Source: Falsirhodobacter flavus (GTDB lineage: Bacteria > Pseudomonadota > Alphaproteobacteria > Rhodobacterales > Rhodobacteraceae). From it: a DNA stretch of 64,000 nucleotides. The stretch spans positions 992,001 through 1,056,000 of the forward strand of contig JARWBI010000001.1 of NCBI GenBank assembly GCA_029846755.1, read 5' to 3'. Position 1 is the stretch's first letter. Each line of letters begins with the position of its first letter. Shown here piece by piece: positions 36,344 through 44,585 of this stretch. The notes under the pieces are model-generated. The model searched no databases, was not told the origin of the DNA, and was given only the letters and a program-made list of their open reading frames with translations. The position numbers and the translations under genes were made by a program.

Positions 36344-36429
36344 GCCGCACCCCTCATACTTTCGTTTGGCCAGCTAGGCGATTCGGGCGCAGGATGACCC
36401 GTGCAGATTGTGAGGAGGGGAGGCATCAC

Positions 36430-36714
36430 ATGATTGCGTCGAGACCCGATACGACATCGGCGACCCGCGTCGCGGGCAACTGGCTGGAAACGGTCTGTGC
36501 CGCGCAGCTTGCCGGCGCAAGACGCCAGCAGCAGATCGCGCGGGCGATCACCGAAGCCAGCGCCAGCGCTGCCGAAGATTATGCAGGGCACTTGCGACGG
36601 CTTGGCATGGCGACCGATCCCATGACCGCCTGGGCCTGTCACGAGGCGTGGCTTCGCGGAAGCTGGCAACGCGCCGCAGATCGGGCGGGGATCGTGACAT
36701 CCGCTCTGAAATGA
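36430..36714 (+). CDS. small helical protein of unknown function
   Basis: 94 residues, predicted mostly helical, with a Gln/Arg-rich amphipathic stretch (LAGARRQQQIARAITEASASA). The spacing of polar and Ala residues resembles phasin-like proteins, but I cannot assign it. Start at 36430 is supported by a GAGGGGAGG site 7-8 bases upstream. Flanked by terminators on both sides, so it is a single-gene unit. Confidence 0.65.
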   Translation: MIASRPDTTSATRVAGNWLETVCAAQLAGARRQQQIARAITEASASAAEDYAGHLRRLGMATDPMTAWACHEAWLRGSWQRAADRAGIVTSALK

Positions 36715-36741
36715 AAAGGCCCGCCTCTCGGCGGGCCTTTT
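36714..36741. terminator. bidirectional terminator
   Basis: AAAAGGCCCGCC-TCTC-GGCGGGCCTTTT, perfect 12-bp arms with A and T runs; serves the small helical gene (+) and the DUF475 gene (-). Confidence 0.92.
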
Positions 36742-36743
36742 GC

Positions 36744-37820
36744 TTAGTGCGAGTGGACGTCCACGCCCGGGTTCGCCTTGTTCCAGCGGATCGAGGACCA
36801 GAGCGCGATCCCGATCAGCGTCGCACCGCCAAGTCCGGTGATGACCTCGGGGATCGCCACGCCCGGCAGGCATTGCAGGAACATGATGACCGACAGGATC
36901 AGGATGGCATAAAACGCGCCATGTTCCAGATAGCGGTATTGCGTCAGCGTTCCGCGCTCCACCAACATGATGGTCATCGAACGCACATACATCGCGCCGA
37001 CACCCAGACCGATGGCGATGATGAACAGGTTGTGCGTCAGCGCGAAGGCCCCGATCACCCCGTCGAACGAGAAGGACGCGTCCAGCACCTCAAGATACAG
37101 GAAGGCGCCCAGACCGCCCTTGGCCGCGCCGGACATGGCTTCCTCGTTCTTGTCGAGGATACCGCCCAGCACTTCGACCAGCAGGAAGGTCAGCAGGCCC
37201 CAGATCGCCGAGTTCATGAAGGTCTGCGCATATTCCGGCGGCAGGAAGCGCGAGAAGCCCAGCATGATGCACAGGACGACCGCAATCTCGATCCCGCGGA
37301 TCGAAGAATAGCGCGCGGCCCAGTTCTCGATGGATGCGACCCAGTGGATGTCTTTTTCGTGGTCGAAGAAGAATTTCAGCGCGACCATCATCAGAAAGGC
37401 GCCGCCGAATGCCGCGATGGGCAGGTGGGCGTCATGCATGATGCGCGAATATTCGTCCGGCTGCGAGGCGGCCATGACCATGGCTTCCCACGGGCCGACA
37501 TTTGCCGCCACGACGACGATCAGCACCGGGAACACGATCCGCATGCCGAACACGGCGATCAGGATACCCCAGGTCAGGAAGCGGCGCTGCCAGACCGGCG
37601 TCATGTCTTTCAGCTTGTTGGCGTTGACGATCGCGTTGTCGAAGGACAGCGAAATTTCAAGCACCGCAAGGACGGCGACGATGAAGAAGATGGTCAGCGT
37701 GCCGCCGATGGTGCCCGTCGTTTCCCATCCCAGCCAGGCACCGAGGCCAAGGCCGATGACGGTCGAGACGAAGGCCCATGTCAGATAGGACAACGTCGAT
37801 TTTTGTGGTGCAGTGGTCAT
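36744..37820 (-). CDS. DUF475 family integral membrane protein (TerC-like)
   Basis: 358-residue polytopic membrane protein with about nine helices. It shows the TerC-superfamily double motif: EISLSFDNAIVNANKLKDM near the N-terminus and DASFSFDGVIGAFALTHN in the second half, each with acidic/Asn residues inside a membrane segment. Related proteins are implicated in metal (Mn) export or tellurite resistance; the substrate here is unknown. I looked for a yybP-ykoY Mn riboswitch upstream and could not identify one. Confidence 0.82.
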   Translation of the reverse strand: MTTAPQKSTLSYLTWAFVSTVIGLGLGAWLGWETTGTIGGTLTIFFIVAVLAVLEISLSFDNAIVNANKLKDMTPVWQRRFLTWGILIAVFGMRIVFPVLIVVVAANVGPWEAMVMAASQPDEYSRIMHDAHLPIAAFGGAFLMMVALKFFFDHEKDIHWVASIENWAARYSSIRGIEIAVVLCIMLGFSRFLPPEYAQTFMNSAIWGLLTFLLVEVLGGILDKNEEAMSGAAKGGLGAFLYLEVLDASFSFDGVIGAFALTHNLFIIAIGLGVGAMYVRSMTIMLVERGTLTQYRYLEHGAFYAILILSVIMFLQCLPGVAIPEVITGLGGATLIGIALWSSIRWNKANPGVDVHSH

Positions 37821-38039
37821 GCGAACCCCCGGATAGCGGCATGACGGGCAACAGCCCGCTTTGCGTCGAATTGGGTCATTGAATACAAACGTCCATGCGG
37901 CGCGAACGCTTCGGTGCCGACATCACGTGAGTTGCCGCATTACTGACGCCAGAGGGGCCCGGTCACCGTATCGCCCTTTCGGGCACTGTCGTTATCTATA
38001 GCGCGTTTTGTCACACGGCAACAACTTTCCGCGAGCGTG

Positions 38040-38648
38040 TCAGAAGATGCGCCGCGCCGTTGCAAGAACCACCGCCTGCGATGCCGTCTGCGCCCCGAGC
38101 TTGCGCTTGGCGCTGGCCAGCCGGGCCTTCACGGCGGACACGGATATTCCAAGCTCCCACGCGATCTGCTTGAGGCGCTTGCCTTCGGACTGCATCCGGA
38201 GCGCCTCGATTTCGGCCGGGGTGAGCGAGACGTCGTCCAGATCGCCGTGGTGAAGCTGCGAGAGCAGCGTGAACAGCCGTTCCAGCTCGTCATCGCTGAA
38301 AGGGCGGTCGTCGCGAAAGAAATTGGCATAGCTGCGCCGCCCAGCCAGCCCGGTGATCGTGGCCGCCGCGCCATAGGTCAACCCATGGTCGCGCGCTACG
38401 CCCATCACACCGCGCGGATCGGGGATCTCTATCTCGGACCAGCGGATGATGCTGCCGGGCGAAGAATAGAACCAACGCATGACCGGATCGTGGACGCCCA
38501 GGCCGTGGATCGTATAGAATTCCACCCAAGGCAATGGCAGGCGGTTCACTTCCTCCTGCGGGAAGGAAAAGCCGACATGCAGTGCAATATAGAAGCCTAC
38601 CGGGGAAAGCCGGGCGGCTTCGTCAAGCTGGTTGGCTGGTCTGGGCAT
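38040..38648 (-). CDS. LuxR-family regulator with autoinducer-binding domain
   Basis: 202-residue quorum-sensing-type regulator. The N-terminal acyl-homoserine-lactone domain keeps the TraR/LuxR invariant residues: Trp and Tyr in PWVEFYTIHG, Asp-Pro in VHDPVMRW and Trp in IIRW. The C-terminal LuxR helix-turn-helix is LTPAEIEALRMQSEGKRLKQIAWELGISVSAVKARLASAKRKL. ATG 38648 is preferred over GTG 38675 because of a weak GAG upstream and family fit. No luxI synthase is in the window. Divergent from a second ligand-binding protein. Confidence 0.88.
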   Translation of the reverse strand: MPRPANQLDEAARLSPVGFYIALHVGFSFPQEEVNRLPLPWVEFYTIHGLGVHDPVMRWFYSSPGSIIRWSEIEIPDPRGVMGVARDHGLTYGAAATITGLAGRRSYANFFRDDRPFSDDELERLFTLLSQLHHGDLDDVSLTPAEIEALRMQSEGKRLKQIAWELGISVSAVKARLASAKRKLGAQTASQAVVLATARRIF

Positions 38649-38714
38649 CGATCTCACAACCCGCTTGCTATTCACTATTGCTTAGCTTTGCGAGTCGTAT
38701 AGCTCATCAAAGCG

Positions 38715-38726
38715 TGTCGGAAGACA
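38715..38726. promoter_or_regulatory. short palindrome in the LuxR-pair intergenic region
   Basis: TGTC-GGAA-GACA, a perfect 4-bp dyad in the 116-bp divergent region, 38 bp before the downstream gene. The arms resemble the core of some lux-box operators, but it is short and could be chance. Confidence 0.25.
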
Positions 38727-38764
38727 GGTGATGAACGCGTTTGATTAACAGGTATTGCTGACAA

Positions 38765-39235
38765 ATGTCTAAGGTTGAAGAGGTTACGCGCCGGCTGAGG
38801 GAACTCTCGTCGATTTGCGATACGGGCTATGCGCTGGCGATCCATATTCGGTTCACAAGCCCAACCCTACTCTATCAGACTTATCCCGACGAATGGATTC
38901 GCTTCTATACCGAACGTGGCTTCATGCTGTCCGATCCCGTGGTGCGTTGGGGGCTCAGGGAAACCGGCTTCATCCGCTGGAACGATATCCCCGACGAAGA
39001 CCACGAAGCCGTCATGGTTCATGCCCGCCAGCACGGTATCGCGCATGGCGTGGCCTTTTCGCTGGGCACTCCCGCGTCGCGGACGCTTGCCGGCCTGACT
39101 CGGTCGCAGGATGAATTCACGGGGGATGAGATCGACCGGATGATCGGCCTCGTGAGCGAGATCCACGATCTTACGCGCGAGCCTGGCGACGATCTTGCGA
39201 CCCTTCGCAGCCTAACCGCGGCGAGCCTCCGGTAG
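38765..39235 (+). CDS. stand-alone autoinducer-binding-domain protein, no HTH
   Basis: 156-residue protein consisting only of the LuxR autoinducer-binding domain. All ligand-contact residues are present: Trp/Tyr in [11 protein letters not shown], Asp-Pro in LSDPVVRW, Trp in FIRWNDI and Gly in [11 protein letters not shown]. It ends at an ordinary stop, and no HTH is found in any frame beyond, where bpt overlaps it by 24 bp. Could sequester signal or form non-binding heterodimers with the divergent LuxR protein. No known role. Confidence 0.8.
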   Translation: MSKVEEVTRRLRELSSICDTGYALAIHIRFTSPTLLYQTYPDEWIRFYTERGFMLSDPVVRWGLRETGFIRWNDIPDEDHEAVMVHARQHGIAHGVAFSLGTPASRTLAGLTRSQDEFTGDEIDRMIGLVSEIHDLTREPGDDLATLRSLTAASLR

Positions 39236-40036
39236 GCTGATCTTCGCGACCTGCTCGGCGATCGGATCGACGGACAGAGGGTGCAGTTCGGAGCTGTGCG
39301 CCTCGGCATCGCCAAGATCCTGCCAGACGCCACCCTTGTAGATTTCCAGCGCCGAATAATTGGCCTTGTAGCCCATCTTGCGGCTGCCGGGCACCCAGTA
39401 TCCCAAGTAGACATAAGGCAGCCCCGCCTCGCGAGCGATGCGCACATGGTCGAGGATCAGGAAGGCACCGAGGCTCTGGTCGCTTAGGGCCGGGTCGTAG
39501 AAGGAATAGACCATGCTGAGGCCGTCATCGAAGATGTCGGTCAGGCAGACCGCGCTCAGATCGCGCTCTCCGCCGCCGACCTCGCGCGTATATTCGATGA
39601 CGCGGCTGCGGATCGGCGTTTCCTCGATCATCGCGGCGAATTCGAAGATGTCCATGTCGGCCATGCCACCATCGGCATGACGCGCGTCCAAATACCGGCG
39701 GAACAGCGCATACTGATCCTCGGTCGCCCAGGGCGAGGTCGCGTTCCGCTTCAACCCGTCGTTCTTCTTCAGGATGCGCCGCTGCGTCCGCGACGGTTCG
39801 AAATCCGCGACCCTGATCCGGGCGGAAAGGCAGGCCGAACATTCCGCGCAGGAAGGACGATACAGCACGTTCTGCGACCGGCGGAACCCCTGCTTGGACA
39901 GCGCATCGTTCAGCGTCTGCGCATGTTCGCCCTGAAGCGCGGTGAACAGCTTGCGCTCCATCCGCCCGTCCAGATAGGGGCAGGCCTGCGGTGCCGTCAC
40001 ATAGAACTGGGGCGCAATGGGAAGTGTATGACGCAT
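39212..40036 (-). CDS. bpt: aspartate/glutamate leucyltransferase
   Basis: 274-residue Bpt/Ate enzyme that adds leucine from Leu-tRNA to N-terminal Asp or Glu, marking proteins for ClpAP in the N-end rule. The N-terminal domain has [15 protein letters not shown] and the cysteine cluster [12 protein letters not shown]; the C-terminal GNAT-like domain has SMVYSFYDP and [18 protein letters not shown]. Last gene of a minus-strand group with the RDD and DUF2852 genes. Confidence 0.93.
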   Translation of the reverse strand: MRHTLPIAPQFYVTAPQACPYLDGRMERKLFTALQGEHAQTLNDALSKQGFRRSQNVLYRPSCAECSACLSARIRVADFEPSRTQRRILKKNDGLKRNATSPWATEDQYALFRRYLDARHADGGMADMDIFEFAAMIEETPIRSRVIEYTREVGGGERDLSAVCLTDIFDDGLSMVYSFYDPALSDQSLGAFLILDHVRIAREAGLPYVYLGYWVPGSRKMGYKANYSALEIYKGGVWQDLGDAEAHSSELHPLSVDPIAEQVAKISLPEARRG

Positions 40037-40133
40037 GACCTGATCGCTTCTGATCCTGCCGGTGAATGTAGCAACTGCCTACAGGTCAGCCAAGCTCCGC
40101 CCGCTTCGCATTTTTGTCAAGCGAAGGTTGAAT

Positions 40134-40592
40134 TCAGTGCCGTGCCGCACGGTTGATCGCAACGGTGCCCAGAACAAGGTCCGTCAGGCCCTGTCCGCGC
40201 CGTGTCGTCAGCATCAGTGACACCGAAAGCACCTGAACCAGCAGCGTGCCGATCGACAGGGTATAGCCGATGACATGCAGCAGCGATTCCATCCCGCCCA
40301 GACGCTCCCCGCGCGCATTCAGGAACTCGATCCCGAACAGGCGCATCCCCGGCGTCGCGGATTTGCGCGTCAGCGCCACCCAGCGGTAGCAAAAGCTGAC
40401 GGTAAGATAGAGCAGCGGATAGAAGAACAGCGCCGTAAAGGCGGTGAAGGGAATGATGACCACCGTGATCGCGAAGATCAGCAGCAGGTCCACCAGCCAG
40501 GCCAGTCCGCGCTTGGTCGTCACCCCGTCATAGAATTCGGCGTGGCGGTCGGGGTCGGGCAGGGCGTCCATCATTGTGGTGTAGGTCATCAT
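40134..40592 (-). CDS. RDD family membrane protein
   Basis: 152-residue RDD-domain protein with two or three hydrophobic helices. The RDD-like arginine and aspartates are in RGLAWLVDLLL, and the second motif is TRKSATPGMRLFGIEFLN. Function unknown; such proteins are proposed transporters. The second ATG (40589) has better ribosome-site spacing (GAGGG) than the first. Confidence 0.8.
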   Translation of the reverse strand: MMTYTTMMDALPDPDRHAEFYDGVTTKRGLAWLVDLLLIFAITVVIIPFTAFTALFFYPLLYLTVSFCYRWVALTRKSATPGMRLFGIEFLNARGERLGGMESLLHVIGYTLSIGTLLVQVLSVSLMLTTRRGQGLTDLVLGTVAINRAARH

Positions 40593-40639
40593 TGTCCCTC
40601 GGTATGCAGACGGGGCGGCTTGGTGCCGCCCCGAAGATG

Positions 40640-41065
40640 TCAGTTGCGCGCGTCGTCTTCAACGGCGACCGGCGTTTTCGTGCGGGCACGATCTTCCATG
40701 AAGGCGTCGAACTCCTGCTTGTCCTTGGCCTCGCGCAGACGCTGAAGGAAGGATTCGAAGGCGTTCTGTTCTTCTTCCAGACGGCGCAGCGTATCGGCCT
40801 TGTAGGCGTCGAAGGCCGAATTTCCGCTGGATTTCGCGGCGGTAAAGACGGTGGTGGCGCGGCGGCCACAGCTCCGGTTGAACATGCGTTTGCTCCAGAT
40901 CATATAGGCGAGGATGGCAAGCCCGACGGGCCAGACGAAGATGAACCCAAGGATCATCGCGGCGATCCAGGCGGGTTTGCCCCGCTGGTCGAGCCAGGCT
41001 TCGATCTGCCGTGGCCAGGTCAGGATGCCGCCGGAACGGGCGGCTGCGGGTGAATAGCTGTTCAT
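40640..41065 (-). CDS. DUF2852 family membrane protein
   Basis: 141 residues: a hydrophobic segment AAMILGFIFVWPVGLAILAYMIWSKRMF near residue 35-60, then a charged helical tail rich in Glu/Arg (LRRLEEEQNAFESFLQRLREAKDKQEFDAFM) that matches the DUF2852 family. Function unknown. A 19-bp palindrome lies 20 bp upstream of its ATG. Confidence 0.78.
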   Translation of the reverse strand: MNSYSPAAARSGGILTWPRQIEAWLDQRGKPAWIAAMILGFIFVWPVGLAILAYMIWSKRMFNRSCGRRATTVFTAAKSSGNSAFDAYKADTLRRLEEEQNAFESFLQRLREAKDKQEFDAFMEDRARTKTPVAVEDDARN

Positions 41066-41085
41066 TCAGGCGGTCTCCCGGTTGG

Positions 41086-41104
41086 ATGTGAATTGGTTTC
41101 ACAT
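41086..41104. promoter_or_regulatory. 19-bp palindrome, copy 1
   Basis: ATGTGAATTGGTTTCACAT, near-perfect dyad TGTGAA-N5-TTCACA. It lies 20 bp before the DUF2852 ATG and is one of two copies in the 141-bp divergent region (see 41144-41162). Confidence 0.65.
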
Positions 41105-41143
41105 ATCCCAGATCGTCATTCCGGCGCCGCGCTTCAAGGGCTG

Positions 41144-41162
41144 ATGTGAATGTTATTTACAT
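41144..41162. promoter_or_regulatory. 19-bp palindrome, copy 2
   Basis: ATGTGAATGTTATTTACAT, 44 bp before the glnE ATG. It shares GATGTGAAT and ACATAT flanks with copy 1; the centres are 58 bp apart. Looks like a second operator for the same factor. Confidence 0.65.
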
Positions 41163-41206
41163 ATGGTCCGATTGACCGCCGATCCGGGCGGAGACAAACT
41201 GCGCGC

Positions 41207-43975
41207 ATGACTGATCTCGTGTCGCGCATCACGCGCCTGCCCATCGCCCACGATCCCGTGCAAGCCGCTGACATCGCGGCACAGTTCCGCGACCTCGGTC
41301 CCGAGGCGGCAGAGCTTCTGGGCGGCATGTCCGGCTCCAGCCCCTATCTGCGCGATCTGGCGCTGAGGGAACGCGATTGGCTACCGACCGCCATTGCCGA
41401 TCCCGAAGCGGCCTTGGCGGCCGAGCTTGCCCGCGATGCCGTGCTGGCCGACCTTCCATCGATGCTGCGGCAGGCGAAACGCCGCATCGCGCTTTTGTCC
41501 GCCCTGGCCGACCTGTCTGGCGTCTGGACGCTGGAGGAAGTGACGGGCGCATTGACCGCGCTGGCCGACCGCGCGGTGGACCTGTCGATCCGCCGGCTGG
41601 TCGAGGACGAGGTGCGGCGCGGCAAGCTGCCCGACAGTGCGGATGCGGGCGGGATGGTCGCCATCGCCATGGGCAAGATGGGCGCTAAAGAGCTTAACTA
41701 TTCCTCCGACATCGACCTGATCTGCCTGTTCGACGAGACGCGTTACGGCGCGGACTGGCAGGACGCGCGGCAGGCCTTCGTGCGTGTGACCCGCAAGATG
41801 ACCGCGATCCTGTCGGACAATACCGCCGAGGGATACGTCTTTCGCAGCGATCTGCGCCTGCGCCCTGATGCCTCGGTCACGCCGGTCTGCATTTCGATGG
41901 CGGCGGCGGAAAGCTACTATGAAAGCGTCGGGCGCACGTGGGAGCGGGCCGCCTATATCAAGGCGCGGCCCTGCGGCGGGGATATCGCGGCTGGCGAGCG
42001 GTTCTTGACGACGCTAACGCCCTTCGTCTGGCGCAAGCATCTGGATTTCGCCGCCATTCAGGACGCCCACGACATGCGGCTTCGCATCCGCGAACATCGC
42101 GGCCTGCGCGGCCCGCTGGTGATCGAGGGGCATGACATGAAGCTGGGTCAGGGCGGTATCCGCGAGATCGAGTTCTTTACCCAGACGCGCCAGCTGATCG
42201 CCGGGGGGCGCGATCCGTCGCTGCGCGACCGCACCACGGTCGGCGGCCTTGCGGCGCTGGCCCGGCAGGGATGGATCCCCGAAGACGTCGCGGACGAGTT
42301 GACCGCGCTCTACCGCGCACATCGCGAGGTGGAGCATCGGCTCCAGATGATCGCAGACCAGCAGACGCACAAGATGCCCGCAACCGGCGAAGCGATCGAC
42401 CGCGTCGCCCATCTGTCGGGGCAACAGCCGGACGACTTCCGCACAACACTACTGGCGCGGCTGGAGCGGACTGCGGAACTGACCGAAGGTTTCTTCGCAC
42501 CGTCCGAAGTCGAGAAGGCCCCCGATCTGACCGAACGGCAATCTTCCATCGTCGACGGCTGGGCCACCTATGCCGCATTGCGGTCGGACCGGGCGCAGGC
42601 GATCTTCCGCCGCATCCGCCCGCAGCTACTGCGCCGAATGCAGGAGGCGGGCCATATGGACGAGGCGCTGATGAGCTTCGACGGTTTCCTGCGCGGGCTT
42701 CCGGCTGGGGTGCAGATCTTCTCGCTGTTCGATTCGAATCCGCAGCTGGTCGATCTGATCGTGGATATCGCCGCCGTCTCGCCCCGGCTGTCGGTCTATC
42801 TGTCGCGCAACGCTTCGGTGCTGGATGCGGTGCTGGGGGGCAGTTTCTTTGCGCCGTGGCCGGGGGTTTCGTCGCTGCGTGCCGATCTTGCGAAACGGCT
42901 GGACGCGCTGGCGGATTACGAAAGCAGGCTGGATGCCGCGCGGCGCTGGATGAAGGAATGGCATTTCCGCATCGGCGTGCATCACCTGCGCGGGCTGACC
43001 GACGCGTTCGAAGCGGGAAAGGAATATGCCGATCTGGCCGAGGCGGCGCTTTGCGCCCTCTGGCCGATCTCGGTCGCGGAATTCGCGCGCAAACATGGGC
43101 CGCAGCCGGGGCGGGGGGCGGCGCTGGTCGCGATGGGCAGCCTTGGCGCGGGACGTCTGACCTCCGCTTCCGACCTCGACCTGATCGTGATTTACGATGC
43201 CCAGGAGGTCGAGGAGAGCGATGGGCCGAAGCCGCTTGCGACCCGCACCTATTTCGCGCGGCTGACGCAGGCCTTCCTGACGGCGGTGACCGCGCCCATG
43301 TCCGAGGGCCGGCTTTACGAGGTGGACATGCGCCTGCGCCCCTCCGGGCGGCAGGGGCCGGTGGCAACCGGGCTCGGCGCCTTCCGAAGCTATCAGATGG
43401 AGGAGGCATGGACATGGGAGCATCTGGCGCTGACCCGCGCGAGGCCCATCGCCGGGGACCCATCGCTGATGGCAGAGGTGGAGGCGCTGCGACGGGAGGT
43501 GCTAACCGCGCGTGGATCGGATGCCCGTATCCTGCCCGACATTGCCGAGATGCGCCAGAAACTCGCGGCAGCGAAACCCTCCTCGGGGCCTTGGGATGCC
43601 AAGAACGGACCGGGGAGGATGATGGATGTGGAGCTTGCGGCACAGAGTTTTGCGCTGCGCACGGGCGATGGGGCAAGGCGGGTCGAAGCGCAGCTTCGCG
43701 CAGGCCGCACAGCGGGGCTTCTGGGCGCGGACAATGAGGCAGCTCTGCTGGCCGCCTATCGCCTGTGCTGGCGCCTTCAGGCCGCGACGCGTCTGTTGAC
43801 GGAAAGAGACCTGCTGACCGACGAACTGGGGCAGGGTGGGCGCGATTTCATCCGGCGCGAAACCGCGATGAATGGTTCTATGGCCGAAGAGATGGCGGCG
43901 CGCAGCAGCGCCGCCGCCGGGGTTATCGAACGGATGCTCGCGGAAGGGCCGCAGCCTCGCGCGCGAGTTCCGTGA
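41207..43975 (+). CDS. glnE: glutamine synthetase adenylyltransferase/adenylyl-removing enzyme
   Basis: 922-residue bifunctional GlnE controlling glutamine synthetase by adenylylation in response to PII. Two nucleotidyltransferase domains: the N-terminal one with GKMGAKELNYSSDIDL (156-171), the C-terminal one with MGSLGAGRLTSASDLDLI (from about 641). Each is followed by a GlnD_UR_UTase helical section. Start ATG 41207 has only a distant GGAG. Its 3' end overlaps eda by 53 bp, tail to tail. Confidence 0.94.
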   Translation: MTDLVSRITRLPIAHDPVQAADIAAQFRDLGPEAAELLGGMSGSSPYLRDLALRERDWLPTAIADPEAALAAELARDAVLADLPSMLRQAKRRIALLSALADLSGVWTLEEVTGALTALADRAVDLSIRRLVEDEVRRGKLPDSADAGGMVAIAMGKMGAKELNYSSDIDLICLFDETRYGADWQDARQAFVRVTRKMTAILSDNTAEGYVFRSDLRLRPDASVTPVCISMAAAESYYESVGRTWERAAYIKARPCGGDIAAGERFLTTLTPFVWRKHLDFAAIQDAHDMRLRIREHRGLRGPLVIEGHDMKLGQGGIREIEFFTQTRQLIAGGRDPSLRDRTTVGGLAALARQGWIPEDVADELTALYRAHREVEHRLQMIADQQTHKMPATGEAIDRVAHLSGQQPDDFRTTLLARLERTAELTEGFFAPSEVEKAPDLTERQSSIVDGWATYAALRSDRAQAIFRRIRPQLLRRMQEAGHMDEALMSFDGFLRGLPAGVQIFSLFDSNPQLVDLIVDIAAVSPRLSVYLSRNASVLDAVLGGSFFAPWPGVSSLRADLAKRLDALADYESRLDAARRWMKEWHFRIGVHHLRGLTDAFEAGKEYADLAEAALCALWPISVAEFARKHGPQPGRGAALVAMGSLGAGRLTSASDLDLIVIYDAQEVEESDGPKPLATRTYFARLTQAFLTAVTAPMSEGRLYEVDMRLRPSGRQGPVATGLGAFRSYQMEEAWTWEHLALTRARPIAGDPSLMAEVEALRREVLTARGSDARILPDIAEMRQKLAAAKPSSGPWDAKNGPGRMMDVELAAQSFALRTGDGARRVEAQLRAGRTAGLLGADNEAALLAAYRLCWRLQAATRLLTERDLLTDELGQGGRDFIRRETAMNGSMAEEMAARSSAAAGVIERMLAEGPQPRARVP

Positions 43976-44576
43976 TCGCGCGCCAGTCGCCCTTCTGCAT
44001 CAGCCCCTTTGGCGCAACCCAGCTTCCGCCCACGCAATGGACGTTCGGCAGTCCCAGATAATCGCCGGCATTGGCCAGGGACACGCCCCCCGTCGGGCAG
44101 AAGGACACCTGCGGGATCGGCGCGCCGATGGCCTTGACTGCAGGCGCACCGCCCGAGCTTTCGGCGGGAAAGAACTTCATCGTGGTGTAGCCGCGCTCCA
44201 GCAGGGCCATCACCTCGGTCGCAGTGGCGGCACCGGGCAGCAGGGGCAGGGCCGCCGCCTCGCAGGCGTCCAGCAGACGGTCCGTCGCACCCGGAGAGAC
44301 GCCGAACTTCGCGCCCGCTGCAACCGCAGCCTCCACATCCGCCGGAGTCAGCAGGGTGCCCGCGCCGACGACGCCGCCTTCCACAGCCGCCATCTCGCGG
44401 ATGACGTCCAGCGCGACGGGGGTGCGCAGCGTCACCTCCAGCACCGGAAGACCGCCCTCCACCAGCGCCTCGGCGAGCGGGCGGGCATGGGCCGGATCGT
44501 CGATCACCAGAACCGGGATCACGGGGGCAAGGCGGCAAATCTCGGCCGAGCGCAGGCTTTGTTCAGTGGGGGTCAT
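43923..44576 (-). CDS. eda: 2-dehydro-3-deoxy-6-phosphogluconate aldolase
   Basis: 217-residue Entner-Doudoroff aldolase splitting KDPG into pyruvate and glyceraldehyde-3-phosphate. The base glutamate is in LEVTLRTP, the Schiff-base lysine in YTTMKFFPAE and the phosphate loop in FCPTGGVS. Directly downstream of edd (9 bp). Overlaps the end of glnE by 53 bp. Confidence 0.94.
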   Translation of the reverse strand: MTPTEQSLRSAEICRLAPVIPVLVIDDPAHARPLAEALVEGGLPVLEVTLRTPVALDVIREMAAVEGGVVGAGTLLTPADVEAAVAAGAKFGVSPGATDRLLDACEAAALPLLPGAATATEVMALLERGYTTMKFFPAESSGGAPAVKAIGAPIPQVSFCPTGGVSLANAGDYLGLPNVHCVGGSWVAPKGLMQKGDWRAITELAREAAALPRASVR

Positions 44577-44585
44577 GCAGGTTCC

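Noticed and set aside
37821-38039. Possible yybP-ykoY manganese riboswitch upstream of the DUF475 gene
   Set aside because: Considered because of the TerC-like gene; short stems are visible but the conserved riboswitch core could not be traced.
36394-39300. luxI-type autoinducer synthase next to the LuxR pair
   Set aside because: No frame in the area has synthase motifs; neighbours are a DUF475 protein and bpt.
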